In this document: piece after piece, positions 31,120 through 41,902 of the stretch
Layout of the letters: each line of letters starts with the position of its first letter
Numbering within the stretch: the first letter of the stretch is position 1
Assembly (NCBI GenBank): GCA_018970025.1
Contig: JAGWXF010000005.1
Location: 62,001 to 126,000 of the forward strand
Direction of reading: 5' to 3'
Source: Actinomycetales bacterium
GTDB lineage: Bacteria > Actinomycetota > Actinomycetes > S36-B12
Length of the DNA: 64,000 bases
Program-made: the position numbers and the translations under genes
Notes under the pieces: model-generated
What the model saw: the letters and a program-made list of their open reading frames with translations, nothing else
The model's database searches: none
What the model was told of the DNA's origin: nothing

Positions 31120-31701
31120 ATGAGACCTGTCCGCGAGGGGCGATTCCCTGGCGCGGCACTTGACCACGATGACATCCGCAGGGCAGTTCGCAGGATCGCC
31201 CACGAGATCGTCGAGCACCGTCGAGGCACGGCCGGCCTGATGCTCATCGGCATTCCGACTCGCGGGGTGCCCATCGCCGAGCGGATCGCCGCGGCGATCT
31301 CGTCCATCGAGGGCACCAGCCCCCCCGTCGGCAGCCTGGACATCACCCTGTACCGGGACGACCTGCGGATGCGTCCGTCACGTGCCCTGGAGCCGACCTG
31401 GATCCCCGAGCAGGGCGTCGATGCGCAGCATGTCGTCCTGGTCGATGACGTGCTCTACTCAGGTCGGACGATTCGAGCGGCTCTGGATGCGCTGAGCGAC
31501 CTTGGTCGACCGGCCACCGTGCAGCTGGCGGTGCTGGTCGACCGCGGGCACCGCGAGCTCCCGATCCGGCCCGACTACGTCGGCAAGAACCTGCCGACAT
31601 CGGCGTCCCAGCAGGTGCGGGTCGAGGTCGAGGAGGTCGACGGCATCGACCGGGTCACGATCGAGGATCAGGCGCGCTCGGCAGGCGGCGACCCGGCGTG
31701 A
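31120..31701 (+). CDS. pyrR: PyrR regulatory protein / uracil phosphoribosyltransferase
   Basis: A 193-residue PRT-fold protein that binds pyr leader RNA in response to UMP and PRPP and usually has weak UPRTase activity. The PRPP-binding loop [21 protein letters not shown] is clear, together with [17 protein letters not shown] and [11 protein letters not shown] 31120 is supported by an AAGGGGG Shine-Dalgarno at a five-base spacing; the upstream frame runs through the leader hairpin. It is the first gene of the pyr cluster, and pyrB starts inside its stop. Autoregulation through the hairpin at 31081-31111 is likely. Confidence 0.95.
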   Translation: MRPVREGRFPGAALDHDDIRRAVRRIAHEIVEHRRGTAGLMLIGIPTRGVPIAERIAAAISSIEGTSPPVGSLDITLYRDDLRMRPSRALEPTWIPEQGVDAQHVVLVDDVLYSGRTIRAALDALSDLGRPATVQLAVLVDRGHRELPIRPDYVGKNLPTSASQQVRVEVEEVDGIDRVTIEDQARSAGGDPA

Positions 31702-32669
31702 GGCACCTGCTCTCCGCAGCCGACCTCGGGCACGACGAAGCGGTCATGGTCATGGACACCGCCTCGCAGTTCGGGTCGATCGCCGATCGCACGGTGAAGA
31801 AGCTGCCCACGCTGCGAGGTCGAACCGTCGTGAACCTCTTCTACGAGGACTCCACCCGCACCCGCATATCCTTCGAGCTGGCAGCCAAGCGCCTGTCCGC
31901 CGACGTGATCAACTTCGCTGCCAAGGGCTCGTCGGTCGCCAAGGGCGAGAGCCTGAAGGACACTGCGCTGACCCTGGAGGCCATGGGCGCTGATGCGGTC
32001 GTCATCCGCCATGGGTCCTCCGGGGCTCCCCATCGCCTCGCCCACGCCGGCTGGATCAGCGGCAGCGTGATCAATGCGGGCGATGGCACCCATGAGCACC
32101 CGACCCAGGCACTCCTGGACGCGTACACCATGCGCAAGGCGCTGTGCGGCGGGAAGGGCGATCTAGCCGGACTCCGGGTGGCCATCGTCGGCGACATCCT
32201 GCATAGCCGGGTGGCGCGGTCGAATGTCCTGCTGCTCCGCACCCTCGGGGCGGACGTGACCCTGGTCGCGCCGCCCACCCTGCTGCCGCACGGCGTGCAG
32301 GCCTGGCCCTGCCGAACCTCGATGCATCTGGACGACGTCCTCGGCGAGGTCGACGCGATCATGATGCTGCGGGTCCAGTCAGAGCGGATGCAGGACTCCT
32401 ACTTCCCGACCGCCCATGAGTACAGCCAGCGCTATGGCCTGGATGCCAGCAGGCTGGCCAGGCTGGCTGACCGTGCCATCGTGCTGCACCCGGGCCCGAT
32501 GAACCGCGGCATGGAGATCTCTGCCGTCGTGGCCGACAGCGGCAGGGCCGTGATGGTCGACCAGGTGACCAACGGCGTGATCGTCCGGATGGCCGTGCTC
32601 TATCTGCTCCTCGGCGCCCGCGGGCCGCGCGATGTCAGGCCGGACGCCGATATGCCGGTGAGCGCGTGA
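31698..32669 (+). CDS. pyrB: Aspartate carbamoyltransferase catalytic subunit
   Basis: A 323-residue enzyme condensing carbamoyl phosphate with aspartate. The carbamoyl-phosphate loop is visible ([19 protein letters not shown]), then KGESLKDT, the [14 protein letters not shown] motif, [16 protein letters not shown] and [15 protein letters not shown] 31698 overlaps the pyrR stop (GTGA). No regulatory PyrI is present, as is typical for Actinobacteria; the enzyme probably forms a complex with PyrC. The pyrC start overlaps its stop. Confidence 0.97.
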   Translation: MRHLLSAADLGHDEAVMVMDTASQFGSIADRTVKKLPTLRGRTVVNLFYEDSTRTRISFELAAKRLSADVINFAAKGSSVAKGESLKDTALTLEAMGADAVVIRHGSSGAPHRLAHAGWISGSVINAGDGTHEHPTQALLDAYTMRKALCGGKGDLAGLRVAIVGDILHSRVARSNVLLLRTLGADVTLVAPPTLLPHGVQAWPCRTSMHLDDVLGEVDAIMMLRVQSERMQDSYFPTAHEYSQRYGLDASRLARLADRAIVLHPGPMNRGMEISAVVADSGRAVMVDQVTNGVIVRMAVLYLLLGARGPRDVRPDADMPVSA

Positions 32670-33952
32670 TGGCAGCGCTCGTCCTGCGCGGGGTGCGCCC
32701 ATACGGGGAGGCACCGGTGGACCTGGTCGTCGCCGAGGGGCAGATCGTCGAGCACGCGCAGGCCGGACGCGGATACGGCGAGGTGATCGATGCCGACGGG
32801 CTCATCGCGCTGCCCGGCCTGGTCGACCTGCATGCGCACCTGCGCGAGCCAGGCAAGGAGGACGCCGAGACCGTGCTGACCGGGTCGCAGGCGGCGGCCC
32901 TGGGAGGGTTCACGGCCGTGCATGCAATGGCCAATACCGATCCAGTCGCCGATACCGCCGGGGTCGTCGAGCAGGTGTGGCGGCTCGGCCAGCGCGCCGG
33001 GCTCGTCGACGTCCGCCCGGTCGGGGCGGTGACCGTCGGCCTCGCCGGGCGTCAGCTCGCCGAGCTCGGTGCGATGGCAGCATCGGCCGCGTCCGTGCGG
33101 GTCTTCAGCGATGACGGCCAGTGCGTGTTCGATCCGCTCGTGATGCGCCGCGCCCTGGAGTACGTGCGGGCATTCGACGGCGTGATCGCCCAGCATGCCC
33201 AGGAGCCGCGGCTGACCGAGGGCGCCCAGATGAACGAGAGCGTCCTGAGCGGGCAGCTCGGCCTGACGGGCTGGCCCGCAGTCGCCGAGGAGTCGATCAT
33301 TGCTCGTGATGTCCTGCTCGCCGGGCATACCGGCTCGCGGCTGCATGTGTGCCATGTGTCGACGGCAGGCTCGGTCGAGGTGATCCGCTGGGCCAAGGCG
33401 CGGGGTATCGACGTGACCGCTGAGGTGACCCCGCACCACCTGGTCCTCACCGATGAGCTCGTGCGCGGCTATGACCCGCTGTTCAAGGTGAATCCGCCAC
33501 TGCGCTCAGCGGAGGACGTGCAGGCGCTTCGCCAGGGGCTGGCGGACGGCACTATCGATGCGGTAGCGACCGACCATGCACCGCATGCGAAGGAGGCGAA
33601 GGACTGCGAGTGGTCTGCTGCGGCCTTCGGGATGATCGGCCTGGAAACGGCGCTGAGCGTGGTCATCGAGACCATGGTGTTTCCCGGGCTCCTGGACTGG
33701 CACGGGGTCGGCGACCGCATGTCAGCGAGCCCGGCCCGGATCGGCCGGGTGCATGGCCAGGGGCAGGGCCTGGACGTCGGCGCCGGTGCGAACGTGTGCA
33801 TCGTCGACCCGCAGGCGCGATGGGAGGCCGACCCTGCCCTGATGGCCTCCAAGAGCCAGAACACTCCGTACGCGGGCAGGTCGCTGCCCGGGAAGGTGGT
33901 GCACGTGCTGCACGCTGGGCGACCGACCGTGCTCGACGGCAGGCTCGCATGA
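32666..33952 (+). CDS. pyrC: Dihydroorotase
   Basis: A 428-residue type I amidohydrolase closing carbamoyl aspartate to dihydroorotate. Metal-binding motifs are [10 protein letters not shown] (around 54-63), the QHAQEP region, [28 protein letters not shown] and [12 protein letters not shown]. The family's conserved [10 protein letters not shown] appears near the C-terminus. The start is GTG 32666 (GTGA overlap with pyrB) or the adjacent ATG 32669. All expected catalytic residues are visible, so it should be active rather than a pseudo-dihydroorotase. Confidence 0.96.
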   Translation: MMAALVLRGVRPYGEAPVDLVVAEGQIVEHAQAGRGYGEVIDADGLIALPGLVDLHAHLREPGKEDAETVLTGSQAAALGGFTAVHAMANTDPVADTAGVVEQVWRLGQRAGLVDVRPVGAVTVGLAGRQLAELGAMAASAASVRVFSDDGQCVFDPLVMRRALEYVRAFDGVIAQHAQEPRLTEGAQMNESVLSGQLGLTGWPAVAEESIIARDVLLAGHTGSRLHVCHVSTAGSVEVIRWAKARGIDVTAEVTPHHLVLTDELVRGYDPLFKVNPPLRSAEDVQALRQGLADGTIDAVATDHAPHAKEAKDCEWSAAAFGMIGLETALSVVIETMVFPGLLDWHGVGDRMSASPARIGRVHGQGQGLDVGAGANVCIVDPQARWEADPALMASKSQNTPYAGRSLPGKVVHVLHAGRPTVLDGRLA

Positions 33953-35076
33953 GGCGGCGAGAGGACGCCGTGCTCGTCCTGGAGGATGGCCGCACGATGC
34001 AAGGCGAGCGGTACGGGGCCATGGGATCGGCCTTCGGCGAGGCCGTCTTCTCCACTGGGATGACCGGGTACCAGGAGACCCTCACCGACCCCTCCTACGC
34101 CCGGCAGGTCGTCATCATGACCAGCCCCCACGTCGGCAATACCGGCGTCAATGACGAGGATCCCGAGTCGCGCCGCATCTGGGTGGCGGGCTACGTCGTA
34201 CGGGACCCCTCGCGGATCCCGTCCAGCTGGCGGGCGACCGAGTCCCTGGACGCCAGGCTGGAGCGGGAGGGCGTCGTCGGCATCTGCGGTGTCGACACCC
34301 GCGCCCTCACCAGGCACCTGCGCGAATGCGGGGCCATGCGCGTGGGCATCTTCAGCGGCCAGCCGGCCAGCCTGCCGGTCGCCGACCTCCTGGCGCAGGT
34401 TCGTCGCAGTCCGGGGATGATCGGGGCGGATCTCACGGCCGAGGTCACGACCCGGCAGGGCTATGTCGTGCCGGCCCAGGGGGAACTGCGACACCGGGTG
34501 GTCGCCGTCGATCTCGGGATCAAGTCGATGACCCCGCACCGGATGGCCGAGCGAGGCATGCAGGTCCACGTCGTGCCAGGGCACTCGACTGCGGAGGACA
34601 TCCTGGCACTGGAGTCAGACGGCGTCTTCTTCGCCAATGGCCCGGGCGACCCGGCGGCTGCTGAGCACGCCGTCCGGGCGATGAGGGGCGTCCTCGGCTC
34701 CGGCGTACCGGTCTTCGGCATCTGCTTCGGCCATCAAGTGCTCGGCCGGGCGCTGGGACTGCCGACCTACAAGCTGCGATACGGGCATCGGGGCATCAAC
34801 CAGCCGGTGCAGGACCGCCGCACCGGACGAGTCGCGATCACGGCCCACAACCACGGGTTCGCCGTCGAGGCGCCGCTCGACGGCCCCTTCGCGACGCCGT
34901 TCGGCCAGGCCGAGGTCAGCCATGTGTGCCTGAACGACGGGGTCGTGGAGGGCCTGCGCTGCCTCGAGGTACCGGCTTTCAGCGTGCAGTATCACCCGGA
35001 GGCTGCCGCCGGCCCTCATGATGCGGCGTCCCTGTTCGATGCCTTCGGCGAGCTGATGGCTGGCCGCACCCGATGA
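33949..35076 (+). CDS. carA: Carbamoyl-phosphate synthase small subunit
   Basis: A 375-residue glutaminase subunit. The N-terminal CarA-specific domain contains [22 protein letters not shown]. The class I amidotransferase domain has nucleophile Cys259 in [12 protein letters not shown] and the His/Glu pair in [12 protein letters not shown] 33949 overlaps the pyrC stop (ATGA). The longer upstream frame overlaps pyrC and is not coding. Supplies ammonia to CarB, which follows after 13 bases. Confidence 0.96.
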   Translation: MRRREDAVLVLEDGRTMQGERYGAMGSAFGEAVFSTGMTGYQETLTDPSYARQVVIMTSPHVGNTGVNDEDPESRRIWVAGYVVRDPSRIPSSWRATESLDARLEREGVVGICGVDTRALTRHLRECGAMRVGIFSGQPASLPVADLLAQVRRSPGMIGADLTAEVTTRQGYVVPAQGELRHRVVAVDLGIKSMTPHRMAERGMQVHVVPGHSTAEDILALESDGVFFANGPGDPAAAEHAVRAMRGVLGSGVPVFGICFGHQVLGRALGLPTYKLRYGHRGINQPVQDRRTGRVAITAHNHGFAVEAPLDGPFATPFGQAEVSHVCLNDGVVEGLRCLEVPAFSVQYHPEAAAGPHDAASLFDAFGELMAGRTR

Positions 35077-35089
35077 CCAGGAGGACCTG

Positions 35090-38000
35090 ATGCCCCGCCG
35101 CGAGGACATACGCTCGGTGCTTGTCATCGGCTCGGGCCCCATCGTGATCGGGCAGGCGTGCGAGTTCGACTATTCCGGCACCCAGGCATGCCGAGTCCTG
35201 CGCGAGGAGGGCCTTCGGGTCATCCTGGTGAACTCCAACCCTGCGACCATCATGACCGATCCAGAGTTCTCCGACGCGACGTACGTCGAGCCCATCACCC
35301 CCGAGGTCGTCGAGCGGATCATCGCCCGCGAGCGGCCTGACGCGCTCCTGGCGACGCTTGGCGGGCAGACGGCGCTGAACACCGCGATGGCCCTGCATCG
35401 CAGCGGCGCCCTCGCACGCTCCGGGGTGGAGCTCATCGGAGCCGACGTCGATGCGATCGAGCGAGGGGAGAACCGGGAGATCTTCCGCTCCATCGTGGCC
35501 GGTATCGGCGCGCAGAGCGCCCGCTCGGCCATCTGCCACAGCCTGGAGGACTGCCTGCAGGCCGTGACCGACCTGGGCTACCCGGTGGTGGTGCGGCCGT
35601 CGTTCACGATGGGAGGCGCCGGATCGGGCATCGCGTACGACGAGGCCGACCTGATGCGGATCGCGGGCACCGGACTCCAGGCCAGCCCGACCACTGAGGT
35701 GCTGCTGGAGGAGTCGATCATCGGCTGGAAGGAGTACGAGCTCGAGCTCATGCGGGATCGCAATGACAATGTCGTCGTCGTGTGCTCGATCGAGAACCTC
35801 GATCCGATGGGCGTGCACACGGGCGACTCGATCACCGTCGCACCGGCGATGACGCTGACGGACCGGGAGTTCCAGCAGATGCGCGATGTCGGCATCGCGA
35901 TCATCCGGGCCGTCGGAGTCGACACCGGCGGCTGCAACATCCAATTCGCGGTCAATCCGCGCGACGGACGCCTGATCGTGATCGAGATGAATCCCCGCGT
36001 CTCTCGATCGTCAGCCCTGGCCTCGAAGGCGACCGGGTTCCCGATTGCGAAGATCGCAGCCAGGCTCGCCGTCGGCTACACCCTCGACGAGATCGCCAAC
36101 GACATCACCCGGCAGACCCCGGCCTGCTTCGAGCCGACCCTGGACTACGTGGTGGTGAAGGTCCCGCGCTTCGCGTTCGAGAAGTTCCCGCAGGCCGACC
36201 CGGTCCTCACCACGACGATGAAGAGCGTCGGCGAGGCGATGGCCATCGGCCGCAACTTCACCGAGGCGCTCCAAAAGGCCCTGCGCTCGATGGAGCGCGC
36301 GGAGGCGGTGTTCGCCTGGCTGGTGGACGGTGTCGACGTCCATGACCACCTGGCGCGGATGCGTCGGCCGCACGACGGGCGACTGTCGCTGGTGCAGCAG
36401 GCCCTATGGGCTGGCGCTTGCCTGGCAGAGGTCCATGAGGCGACCGGGATCGACCCCTGGTTCCTGGACCAGGTGTGCCTGATCAACGAGGTCGCCGACG
36501 AGGTCCGTGGAGCGGATGCGCTCGATTCCCGCGTCCTGGTGCTCGCCAAGCGGCATGGATTCTCCGACCGGCAGATCGCGGCACTGCGCGGGATGACCGA
36601 GGCGCAGGTCCGTCACCGGCGCCATGGGCTCGGCATCCGACCGGTGTACAAGACCGTCGACACCTGTGCCGCGGAGTTCGCCGCGCTCACCCCGTACCAC
36701 TACTCCACCTACGACGAGGAGACCGAGGCGGCTCCCAGCGAACGGACGAAGGTCATCATCCTCGGCTCGGGCCCCAATCGCATCGGTCAGGGGATCGAGT
36801 TCGACTACTCGTGCGTCCATGCCGCGCTCACCCTGCGCGAGGCCGGCTACGAGACCATCATGGTCAACTGCAATCCGGAGACTGTCTCGACCGACTATGA
36901 CACCTCTGATCGCCTGTACTTCGAGCCGCTCACCCTGGAGGACGTCCTCGAAGTCGTGCACGTCGAGTCCGGCAGCGGCACACTCGCCGGGGTCATCGTG
37001 CAACTCGGCGGGCAGACGCCGCTGTCCCTGGCTCAGCAGCTGAAGGATGCCGGGGTGCCGATCATCGGGACGAGCCCGGAGGCGATCCACCTCGCCGAGG
37101 AGCGCGGCGCCTTCGGCCAGGTGCTGGCAGCTGCGGGCCTGCCGGCTCCTCGGCACGGCACGGCCCGCTCCTTCCCGCAGGCCCAGCAGATCGCGGCCGA
37201 GGTCGGCTACCCGGTGCTCGTCCGGCCCAGCTACGTCCTCGGCGGTCGCGGGATGGAGATCGTCTACGACGACGACATGCTGGCCGGCTACCTCGACCGG
37301 GCCACCCAGGTGAACCCCGAGCATCCAGTCCTGATCGACCGGTTCCTCGACGATGCGATCGAGATCGACGTCGATGCCCTCTACGACGGTACCGAGCTGT
37401 ATCTCGCCGGCGTCATGGAGCACATCGAGGAGGCAGGGATCCACTCAGGCGACTCCGCCTGCGCACTCCCGCCGATCACCCTGGGGCCATCCGACATCGA
37501 GCGGATCCGGCAGTCGACCCTTGCGATCGCCCAGGGTGTCGGCGTGCGAGGCCTGCTGAACGTGCAGTACGCCCTCGCCGGCGACGTCCTGTACGTCCTC
37601 GAGGCCAACCCACGGGCCTCGCGCACGGTGCCCTTCGTCTCCAAGGCGACAGCCGTGCCCGTCGCGAAGGCCGCTGCCCGGGTGATGGTGGGCCAGTCCA
37701 TCGCCGAGCTGCGCGCCGCGGGCATCCTGCCGGCCACCGGGGATGGCGGCACCTTCCCGTCCGGGGGAGCGGTGTCGGTGAAGGAGGCTGTCCTGCCATT
37801 CGGGCGGTTCCACGGCGTCGACACCGTCCTTGGCCCGGAGATGCGCTCCACGGGGGAGGTCATGGGCATCGACCGGGAGTTCGGCATCGCCTTCGCGAAG
37901 TCTCAGCAGGCGGCCTACAGCGGCGGCCTGCCGACGTCCGGCACTGCCATTGTCTCGCTGGCCAACCGCGACAAGCGTGCAGCGATCTTCCCGCTCAAGC

Positions 38001-38386
38001 GACTGGCCGACCTCGGCTTTGCGATTCTGGCGACGGAGGGAACAGCCGATGTCCTGCGACGCAACGGAGTGGCGGCCGAGGTCATCCGCAAGCACCACCA
38101 GGGACGCGGGCCGCAGGGGGAGCGGACGACCGTCGACGCGATCCTGGCCGGCGAGGTGAACCTGATCGTGAACACCCCGTACGGAGTCGGCCCGCGACTG
38201 GACGGCTACGAGATCCGCACGGCAGCAGTGGCAAAGGGCATCGCCTGCATCACGACGGTGCAGGGCCTGGCAGCGGCCGTGCAGGGCATCGAGGCCCTCC
38301 AGCGCTCGCCCGCCCGGGTCCGCTCGCTGCAGGAGCATGCGGCTGACCTCATGGCCCGATGGGGCGGCAGGTCATCGGCAGGGTAG
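35090..38386 (+). CDS. carB: Carbamoyl-phosphate synthase large subunit
   Basis: A 1098-residue enzyme with two homologous ATP-grasp halves. The first (about 1-400) begins [21 protein letters not shown] and the second (about 560-940) [20 protein letters not shown]. Each half has its GG-rich ATP loop and an ENPRVSRSS-like or EANPRASRT motif. The C-terminal MGS-like allosteric domain, where UMP usually acts, ends the protein. ATG 35090 is preceded by AGGAGG. Its TAG stop begins a TAGCGT hexamer, a candidate promoter for pyrK. Confidence 0.97.
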   Translation: MPRREDIRSVLVIGSGPIVIGQACEFDYSGTQACRVLREEGLRVILVNSNPATIMTDPEFSDATYVEPITPEVVERIIARERPDALLATLGGQTALNTAMALHRSGALARSGVELIGADVDAIERGENREIFRSIVAGIGAQSARSAICHSLEDCLQAVTDLGYPVVVRPSFTMGGAGSGIAYDEADLMRIAGTGLQASPTTEVLLEESIIGWKEYELELMRDRNDNVVVVCSIENLDPMGVHTGDSITVAPAMTLTDREFQQMRDVGIAIIRAVGVDTGGCNIQFAVNPRDGRLIVIEMNPRVSRSSALASKATGFPIAKIAARLAVGYTLDEIANDITRQTPACFEPTLDYVVVKVPRFAFEKFPQADPVLTTTMKSVGEAMAIGRNFTEALQKALRSMERAEAVFAWLVDGVDVHDHLARMRRPHDGRLSLVQQALWAGACLAEVHEATGIDPWFLDQVCLINEVADEVRGADALDSRVLVLAKRHGFSDRQIAALRGMTEAQVRHRRHGLGIRPVYKTVDTCAAEFAALTPYHYSTYDEETEAAPSERTKVIILGSGPNRIGQGIEFDYSCVHAALTLREAGYETIMVNCNPETVSTDYDTSDRLYFEPLTLEDVLEVVHVESGSGTLAGVIVQLGGQTPLSLAQQLKDAGVPIIGTSPEAIHLAEERGAFGQVLAAAGLPAPRHGTARSFPQAQQIAAEVGYPVLVRPSYVLGGRGMEIVYDDDMLAGYLDRATQVNPEHPVLIDRFLDDAIEIDVDALYDGTELYLAGVMEHIEEAGIHSGDSACALPPITLGPSDIERIRQSTLAIAQGVGVRGLLNVQYALAGDVLYVLEANPRASRTVPFVSKATAVPVAKAAARVMVGQSIAELRAAGILPATGDGGTFPSGGAVSVKEAVLPFGRFHGVDTVLGPEMRSTGEVMGIDREFGIAFAKSQQAAYSGGLPTSGTAIVSLANRDKRAAIFPLKRLADLGFAILATEGTADVLRRNGVAAEVIRKHHQGRGPQGERTTVDAILAGEVNLIVNTPYGVGPRLDGYEIRTAAVAKGIACITTVQGLAAAVQGIEALQRSPARVRSLQEHAADLMARWGGRSSAG

Positions 38387-38389
38387 CGT
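38384..38389 (+). promoter_or_regulatory. Possible -10 hexamer for pyrK-pyrD-pyrF
   Basis: TAGCGT overlapping the carB stop. It would give a leader of about 70 bases before the pyrK GTG. Confidence 0.4.
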
Positions 38390-38468
38390 CATGCCTTGCT
38401 GCGCCTGAGGCAGGCCAGTGCTCCTAGGTGCCTGGGAAGACGATTCGTGAAGGAAGCGTGGGCCTGAC

Positions 38469-39323
38469 GTGCCGTTGCAGGTGAAGGGGGAGATTCTCGA
38501 CGTCCGCCGCGTGGGCGCGTATTCCGTGCTGTCCATCACCGCTCCGGGCCTGCCGGAGCGCACCCGCCCAGGGCACTTCGTCACCGTCGGCATGGGCGGC
38601 GAGGAGTCCAGCATGGTGCTGCGCCGGGCGTTCGCGATCCACAACGTGCAGGAGCGAGGGGTCTACGGCGGGTCGATGGACATCGTCGTCGGATTGAACG
38701 GACCTGGCACCCGGTGGCTGACCGAGCGGCGCCGCCATGATCCGATCGACATCGTGGGGCCGCTGGGCCGGCCCTTCGTGCTGCCCAAGGAGCGGGTAGC
38801 CTGCGTGCTCGTCGGGGGCGGCTACGGCTCTGCTCCGCTGTTCATGCTGGCGGACCAGCTGCGCGAGCGAGGCTGCCGTGCCGATGTGATCCTCGGCGCA
38901 TCCAGCGAGGACAAGCTGTTCGGCGTCCTGGAGATCAAGCGCGTGTGCTCCACCCTGACGATCACCACCGAGGATGGCTCCCAGGGCCTGCGCGGCCGGG
39001 TGACCGACATCCTCGGCGAGTCCATCGAGAAGTTCGACGCTGCCGTCGTCTACGCGTGCGGGCCGATGGGCATGCTGGAGGCCGTGGCCGACATCGCCGT
39101 GGCACACCGCGCGTACAGCCAGTGCTCCGTCGAGGAGTCAATGGCCTGCGGCATCGGCGTCTGCATGACGTGCGTCCTGCCGGTGATCGGCGACGACGGC
39201 GTCACGCGCATGGTTCGCTCGTGCGTGGAGGGCCCGGTCTTCCGCGGCGACCGCGTGCGCTGGGAGGACGTCGGCACGATTCCTGCGGATGCCCTCGGAG
39301 CACCGGCAGAGGCCGGCACATGA
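38469..39323 (+). CDS. pyrK: Dihydroorotate dehydrogenase electron-transfer subunit
   Basis: A 284-residue FAD and 2Fe-2S protein linking the class 1B dihydroorotate dehydrogenase to NAD. The ferredoxin-reductase fold shows RPGHFVTVGM, LRRAFAIHN, VGPLGRPF and the NAD-site GGGYGSAPLFMLADQL. The cluster cysteines are in SQCSVEESMACGIGVCMTC and, later, VRSCVEGPVF. GTG 38469 is chosen; the frame has no better start. It is separated from carB by 82 bases. pyrD begins inside its stop, as expected for partners of one complex. Confidence 0.92.
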   Translation: MPLQVKGEILDVRRVGAYSVLSITAPGLPERTRPGHFVTVGMGGEESSMVLRRAFAIHNVQERGVYGGSMDIVVGLNGPGTRWLTERRRHDPIDIVGPLGRPFVLPKERVACVLVGGGYGSAPLFMLADQLRERGCRADVILGASSEDKLFGVLEIKRVCSTLTITTEDGSQGLRGRVTDILGESIEKFDAAVVYACGPMGMLEAVADIAVAHRAYSQCSVEESMACGIGVCMTCVLPVIGDDGVTRMVRSCVEGPVFRGDRVRWEDVGTIPADALGAPAEAGT

Positions 39324-40348
39324 CCCGCGCGATCATCGGACGAGCGCCCAGGCAGGGCCCGACCGAGATCCCGACGATCGACATGTCGACGTCCCTGGGC
39401 AACCTTCACCTCCTCGCACCCGTCCTGACCGCGTCCGGCTGCGCTTCATCCGGCCGCGAGCTCGACCAGTTCTTCGACATCACCCTGATCGGCGGCATCG
39501 TCACCAAGAGCGTGATGCTGCACCCCCGGGCCGGCCGACCCACGCCGCGCATGGCGGAGACCCCGAGCGGCATGCTCAACTCGATCGGGCTGCAGGGCCC
39601 AGGGGTGGAGGCGTTCATCGAGCGCGACCTGGCCTGGCTGGACCAGCGCGGGGTCACCACCGTGGTGTCCATCGCCGGCACGTCCGTCGACGAGTACGCC
39701 CGCATCGCGCAGAAGCTCCGCAATGCCTCGGGCATCTCGGCGATCGAGGTCAATATCTCCTGCCCCAACGTCGATGCCCGAGATCAGGTATTCGCATGCG
39801 ATCCGGATGCCGCAGGGCACGTGGTCCAGGCAGTACGCCGGCATAGCGACCCCAGGACGCCCATCCTGGTCAAGCTCTCGCCCGACGTGACCGACATCAC
39901 CGAGATCGCCCAGTCCGTGGCTCGCTCCGGTGCGCACGGGCTGTCCGTGATCAACACTGCCCTGGGAATGGTGATCGACGTCGACACGATGCGGCCCAAG
40001 CTCGCCGGAGTGACCGGAGGCCTGTCCGGGCCGGCCATCAGGCCCATCGCGGTGCGCTGCGTCTGGCAGATCCGCAAGGTCCTGCCGGATATCCCGATCC
40101 TGGGGATGGGCGGCATTCGCACCGGCCTGGATGCGCTGCAGTTCATCCTGGCCGGGGCGAATGCGGTGTCCGTCGGAACCATGGTGTTCAACGACCCGTC
40201 CGCCCCGCTTCGTGTCCAGAATGAGCTGGCCCTGGCACTCCACGAGCGAGGGTTCGGCTCCCTGCGCGAGGCGGTGTCGTACGCCCATCGAGCCCATGCG
40301 GACGGCTCTGTCGTCGACCTGCGACCAGGTGACCACGAGGACTCGTAG
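39320..40348 (+). CDS. pyrD: Dihydroorotate dehydrogenase, class 1B catalytic subunit
   Basis: A 342-residue FMN barrel oxidising dihydroorotate to orotate. The class 1 catalytic cysteine is in EVNISCPNVD. Other motifs are LTASGCASSGRELDQFFD, GGIVTKSVMLHPRAG, GMLNSIGLQGPG, LVKLSPDVTD, GGLSGPAIRP, PILGMGGIRTGLDALQFI and GANAVSVGTM. Pairing with PyrK indicates the NAD-linked 1B enzyme, not the quinone-linked class 2 enzyme. ATG 39320 overlaps the pyrK stop. The upstream frame is a shadow of pyrK. Confidence 0.95.
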   Translation: MTRAIIGRAPRQGPTEIPTIDMSTSLGNLHLLAPVLTASGCASSGRELDQFFDITLIGGIVTKSVMLHPRAGRPTPRMAETPSGMLNSIGLQGPGVEAFIERDLAWLDQRGVTTVVSIAGTSVDEYARIAQKLRNASGISAIEVNISCPNVDARDQVFACDPDAAGHVVQAVRRHSDPRTPILVKLSPDVTDITEIAQSVARSGAHGLSVINTALGMVIDVDTMRPKLAGVTGGLSGPAIRPIAVRCVWQIRKVLPDIPILGMGGIRTGLDALQFILAGANAVSVGTMVFNDPSAPLRVQNELALALHERGFGSLREAVSYAHRAHADGSVVDLRPGDHEDS

Positions 40349-41101
40349 GTGCCGATGAACTCCGGGAGCGCCGTGCCCCCGAAGGCTTTCGCGCCCATCG
40401 CCGTTGCGATGGATGCACCTGACCTCGATGCCCTGCGTTCCTGGACCTCGGCCGTGGCGCCGGTCGTCTCCACGATCAAGGTCGGCCTGGAGGTCTACTG
40501 CCGCGACGGGGCTGCTGCCGTCCTCGCCGCCAGGCAGGCTGCCGAGCAGGCCGGCCACCCGGGCATCGGGGTCTTCGTTGACCTGAAGCTGCACGACATC
40601 CCGGCCACGGTTGCCGGCGCCGCCCGTGCGATCGCCCCGCTGGCCCCGGACTTCCTCACCGTGCATGCGGCCGGCGGCCCGGCCATGGTCCAGGCCGCTG
40701 CGCAGGCCCTCCCGGGCACCCGGATCACTGCCGTGACGGTCCTGACCTCGCTGGACGACCATGCGCTGGATGTCATCGGCATCCGGGGACCGGTGGGCCA
40801 GGCTGCGGTCCGTCTGGCCCGGATGTCGGTGCAGGCTGGTGCCCGAGCCATCGTCTGCTCGCCTCTGGAGGTCGCCGAGGTTCGCGCTGCAGTCCCCGAT
40901 GACGTCGTCCTGATCACCCCGGGGGTACGGCCTGCTGGGGCCGAGCAGCAGGATCAGCGACGGGTGGCCACGGCCCAGCAGGCGCTGGCCGATGGCGCGG
41001 ACCTGCTCGTGATCGGCCGCCCGATCACGGGGGCCGCGGATGTCGGACAGGCCGCGCGCCGGATCGCCGAGGGACTCACGCTGACCCGGGCCCAGTCGTG
41101 A
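40349..41101 (+). CDS. pyrF: Orotidine 5'-phosphate decarboxylase
   Basis: A 250-residue barrel completing UMP synthesis. The catalytic charged network lies in [16 protein letters not shown] (Asp-x-Lys-x-x-Asp). [41 protein letters not shown] and LVIGRPIT are family motifs. The start is GTG 40349, directly abutting the pyrD stop, or ATG 40355 two codons on. gmk starts inside its stop, leaving no space for the mihF gene that lies here in most actinobacteria. Confidence 0.95.
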   Translation: MPMNSGSAVPPKAFAPIAVAMDAPDLDALRSWTSAVAPVVSTIKVGLEVYCRDGAAAVLAARQAAEQAGHPGIGVFVDLKLHDIPATVAGAARAIAPLAPDFLTVHAAGGPAMVQAAAQALPGTRITAVTVLTSLDDHALDVIGIRGPVGQAAVRLARMSVQAGARAIVCSPLEVAEVRAAVPDDVVLITPGVRPAGAEQQDQRRVATAQQALADGADLLVIGRPITGAADVGQAARRIAEGLTLTRAQS

Positions 41102-41658
41102 GGGCTCCGCTCGTGGTCGTGTCCGGCCCGTCGGGGGTGGGCAAGAGCACGGTCGTCGCCGAGGCCCTGCGCCAGGCGCCGGATGCCTGGCTCTCGGTGT
41201 CGGCCACCACGCGGAAGGCTCGCCCGGGCGAGCAAGATGGCGTGGAGTACTGGTTCGTCGACGATGCCAGGTTCGACGCCCTCATTGCTGCCGGGGAGCT
41301 CCTGGAGTGGGCTGACTACGCAGGGCATCGATACGGGACCCCGCGCAGCCCGGTGGAGGCGCACAGGTCCGCGGGCACTCCGGTCCTGCTGGAGATCGAG
41401 GTCCAGGGCGCCCGTCAGGTCCGGGCAGCCCAGCCTGATGCACGACTGGTATTCCTGGCGCCCCCGTCGTGGGAGGAGCTGCAGGCACGCCTCACCGGGC
41501 GCGGGACCGAGTCTGAGGCGTCGGTTGCCCGGCGGCTGCAGGCCGCCCGCGAGGAGCTGTCGGCGCAGGGGGAGTTCGACGATGTGCTCGTCAATGCCGA
41601 TGTCGGTGCATGTGCTGCGGCCTTGGTAGGGTTCCTCCATGAGTTCCGCTCGGCCTGA
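41098..41658 (+). CDS. gmk: Guanylate kinase
   Basis: A 186-residue kinase phosphorylating GMP to GDP. The P-loop GPSGVGKST spans residues 10-18. The GMP-binding region ([22 protein letters not shown]), [26 protein letters not shown] and [10 protein letters not shown] follow. GTG 41098 overlaps the pyrF stop (GTGA). The rpoZ promoter and start lie inside its 3' end. Confidence 0.96.
   Translation: MRAPLVVVSGPSGVGKSTVVAEALRQAPDAWLSVSATTRKARPGEQDGVEYWFVDDARFDALIAAGELLEWADYAGHRYGTPRSPVEAHRSAGTPVLLEIEVQGARQVRAAQPDARLVFLAPPSWEELQARLTGRGTESEASVARRLQAAREELSAQGEFDDVLVNADVGACAAALVGFLHEFRSA
41627..41632 (+). promoter_or_regulatory. -10 hexamer for rpoZ (leaderless), inside gmk
   Basis: TAGGGT, six bases before the ATG at 41639, within the last codons of gmk. 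Confidence 0.6.
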
Positions 41659-41902
41659 GGGCATCACTCACCCGTCCATCGATGCCCTGCTCGACAAGAC
41701 GGACTCCAAGTACTCCCTGGTCTCCTATGCCGCCAAGCGTGCCCGGCAGATCAACGCCTACTACTCGCAGCTGGGCGAGGGCCTGCTGGAGTACGTCGGG
41801 CCCCTCGTGGAGACCCGCGTGCAGGAGAAGCCGCTGTCGATCGCGCTGCGCGAGATCGACGCCGGGCTGCTCCGGGTTGAGGCGGTCGAGGAGATCGACT
41901 GA
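41639..41902 (+). CDS. rpoZ: RNA polymerase omega subunit
   Basis: An 87-residue subunit aiding RNA polymerase assembly through contact with beta-prime. The actinobacterial signature is present: [34 protein letters not shown], then [23 protein letters not shown] 41639 lies inside the end of gmk and has a leaderless-type -10 six bases upstream. Its TGA stop overlaps the CTG proposed as the coaBC start, and GAGGAG within its last codons can serve as the coaBC ribosome binding site. Confidence 0.96.
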   Translation: MSSARPEGITHPSIDALLDKTDSKYSLVSYAAKRARQINAYYSQLGEGLLEYVGPLVETRVQEKPLSIALREIDAGLLRVEAVEEID

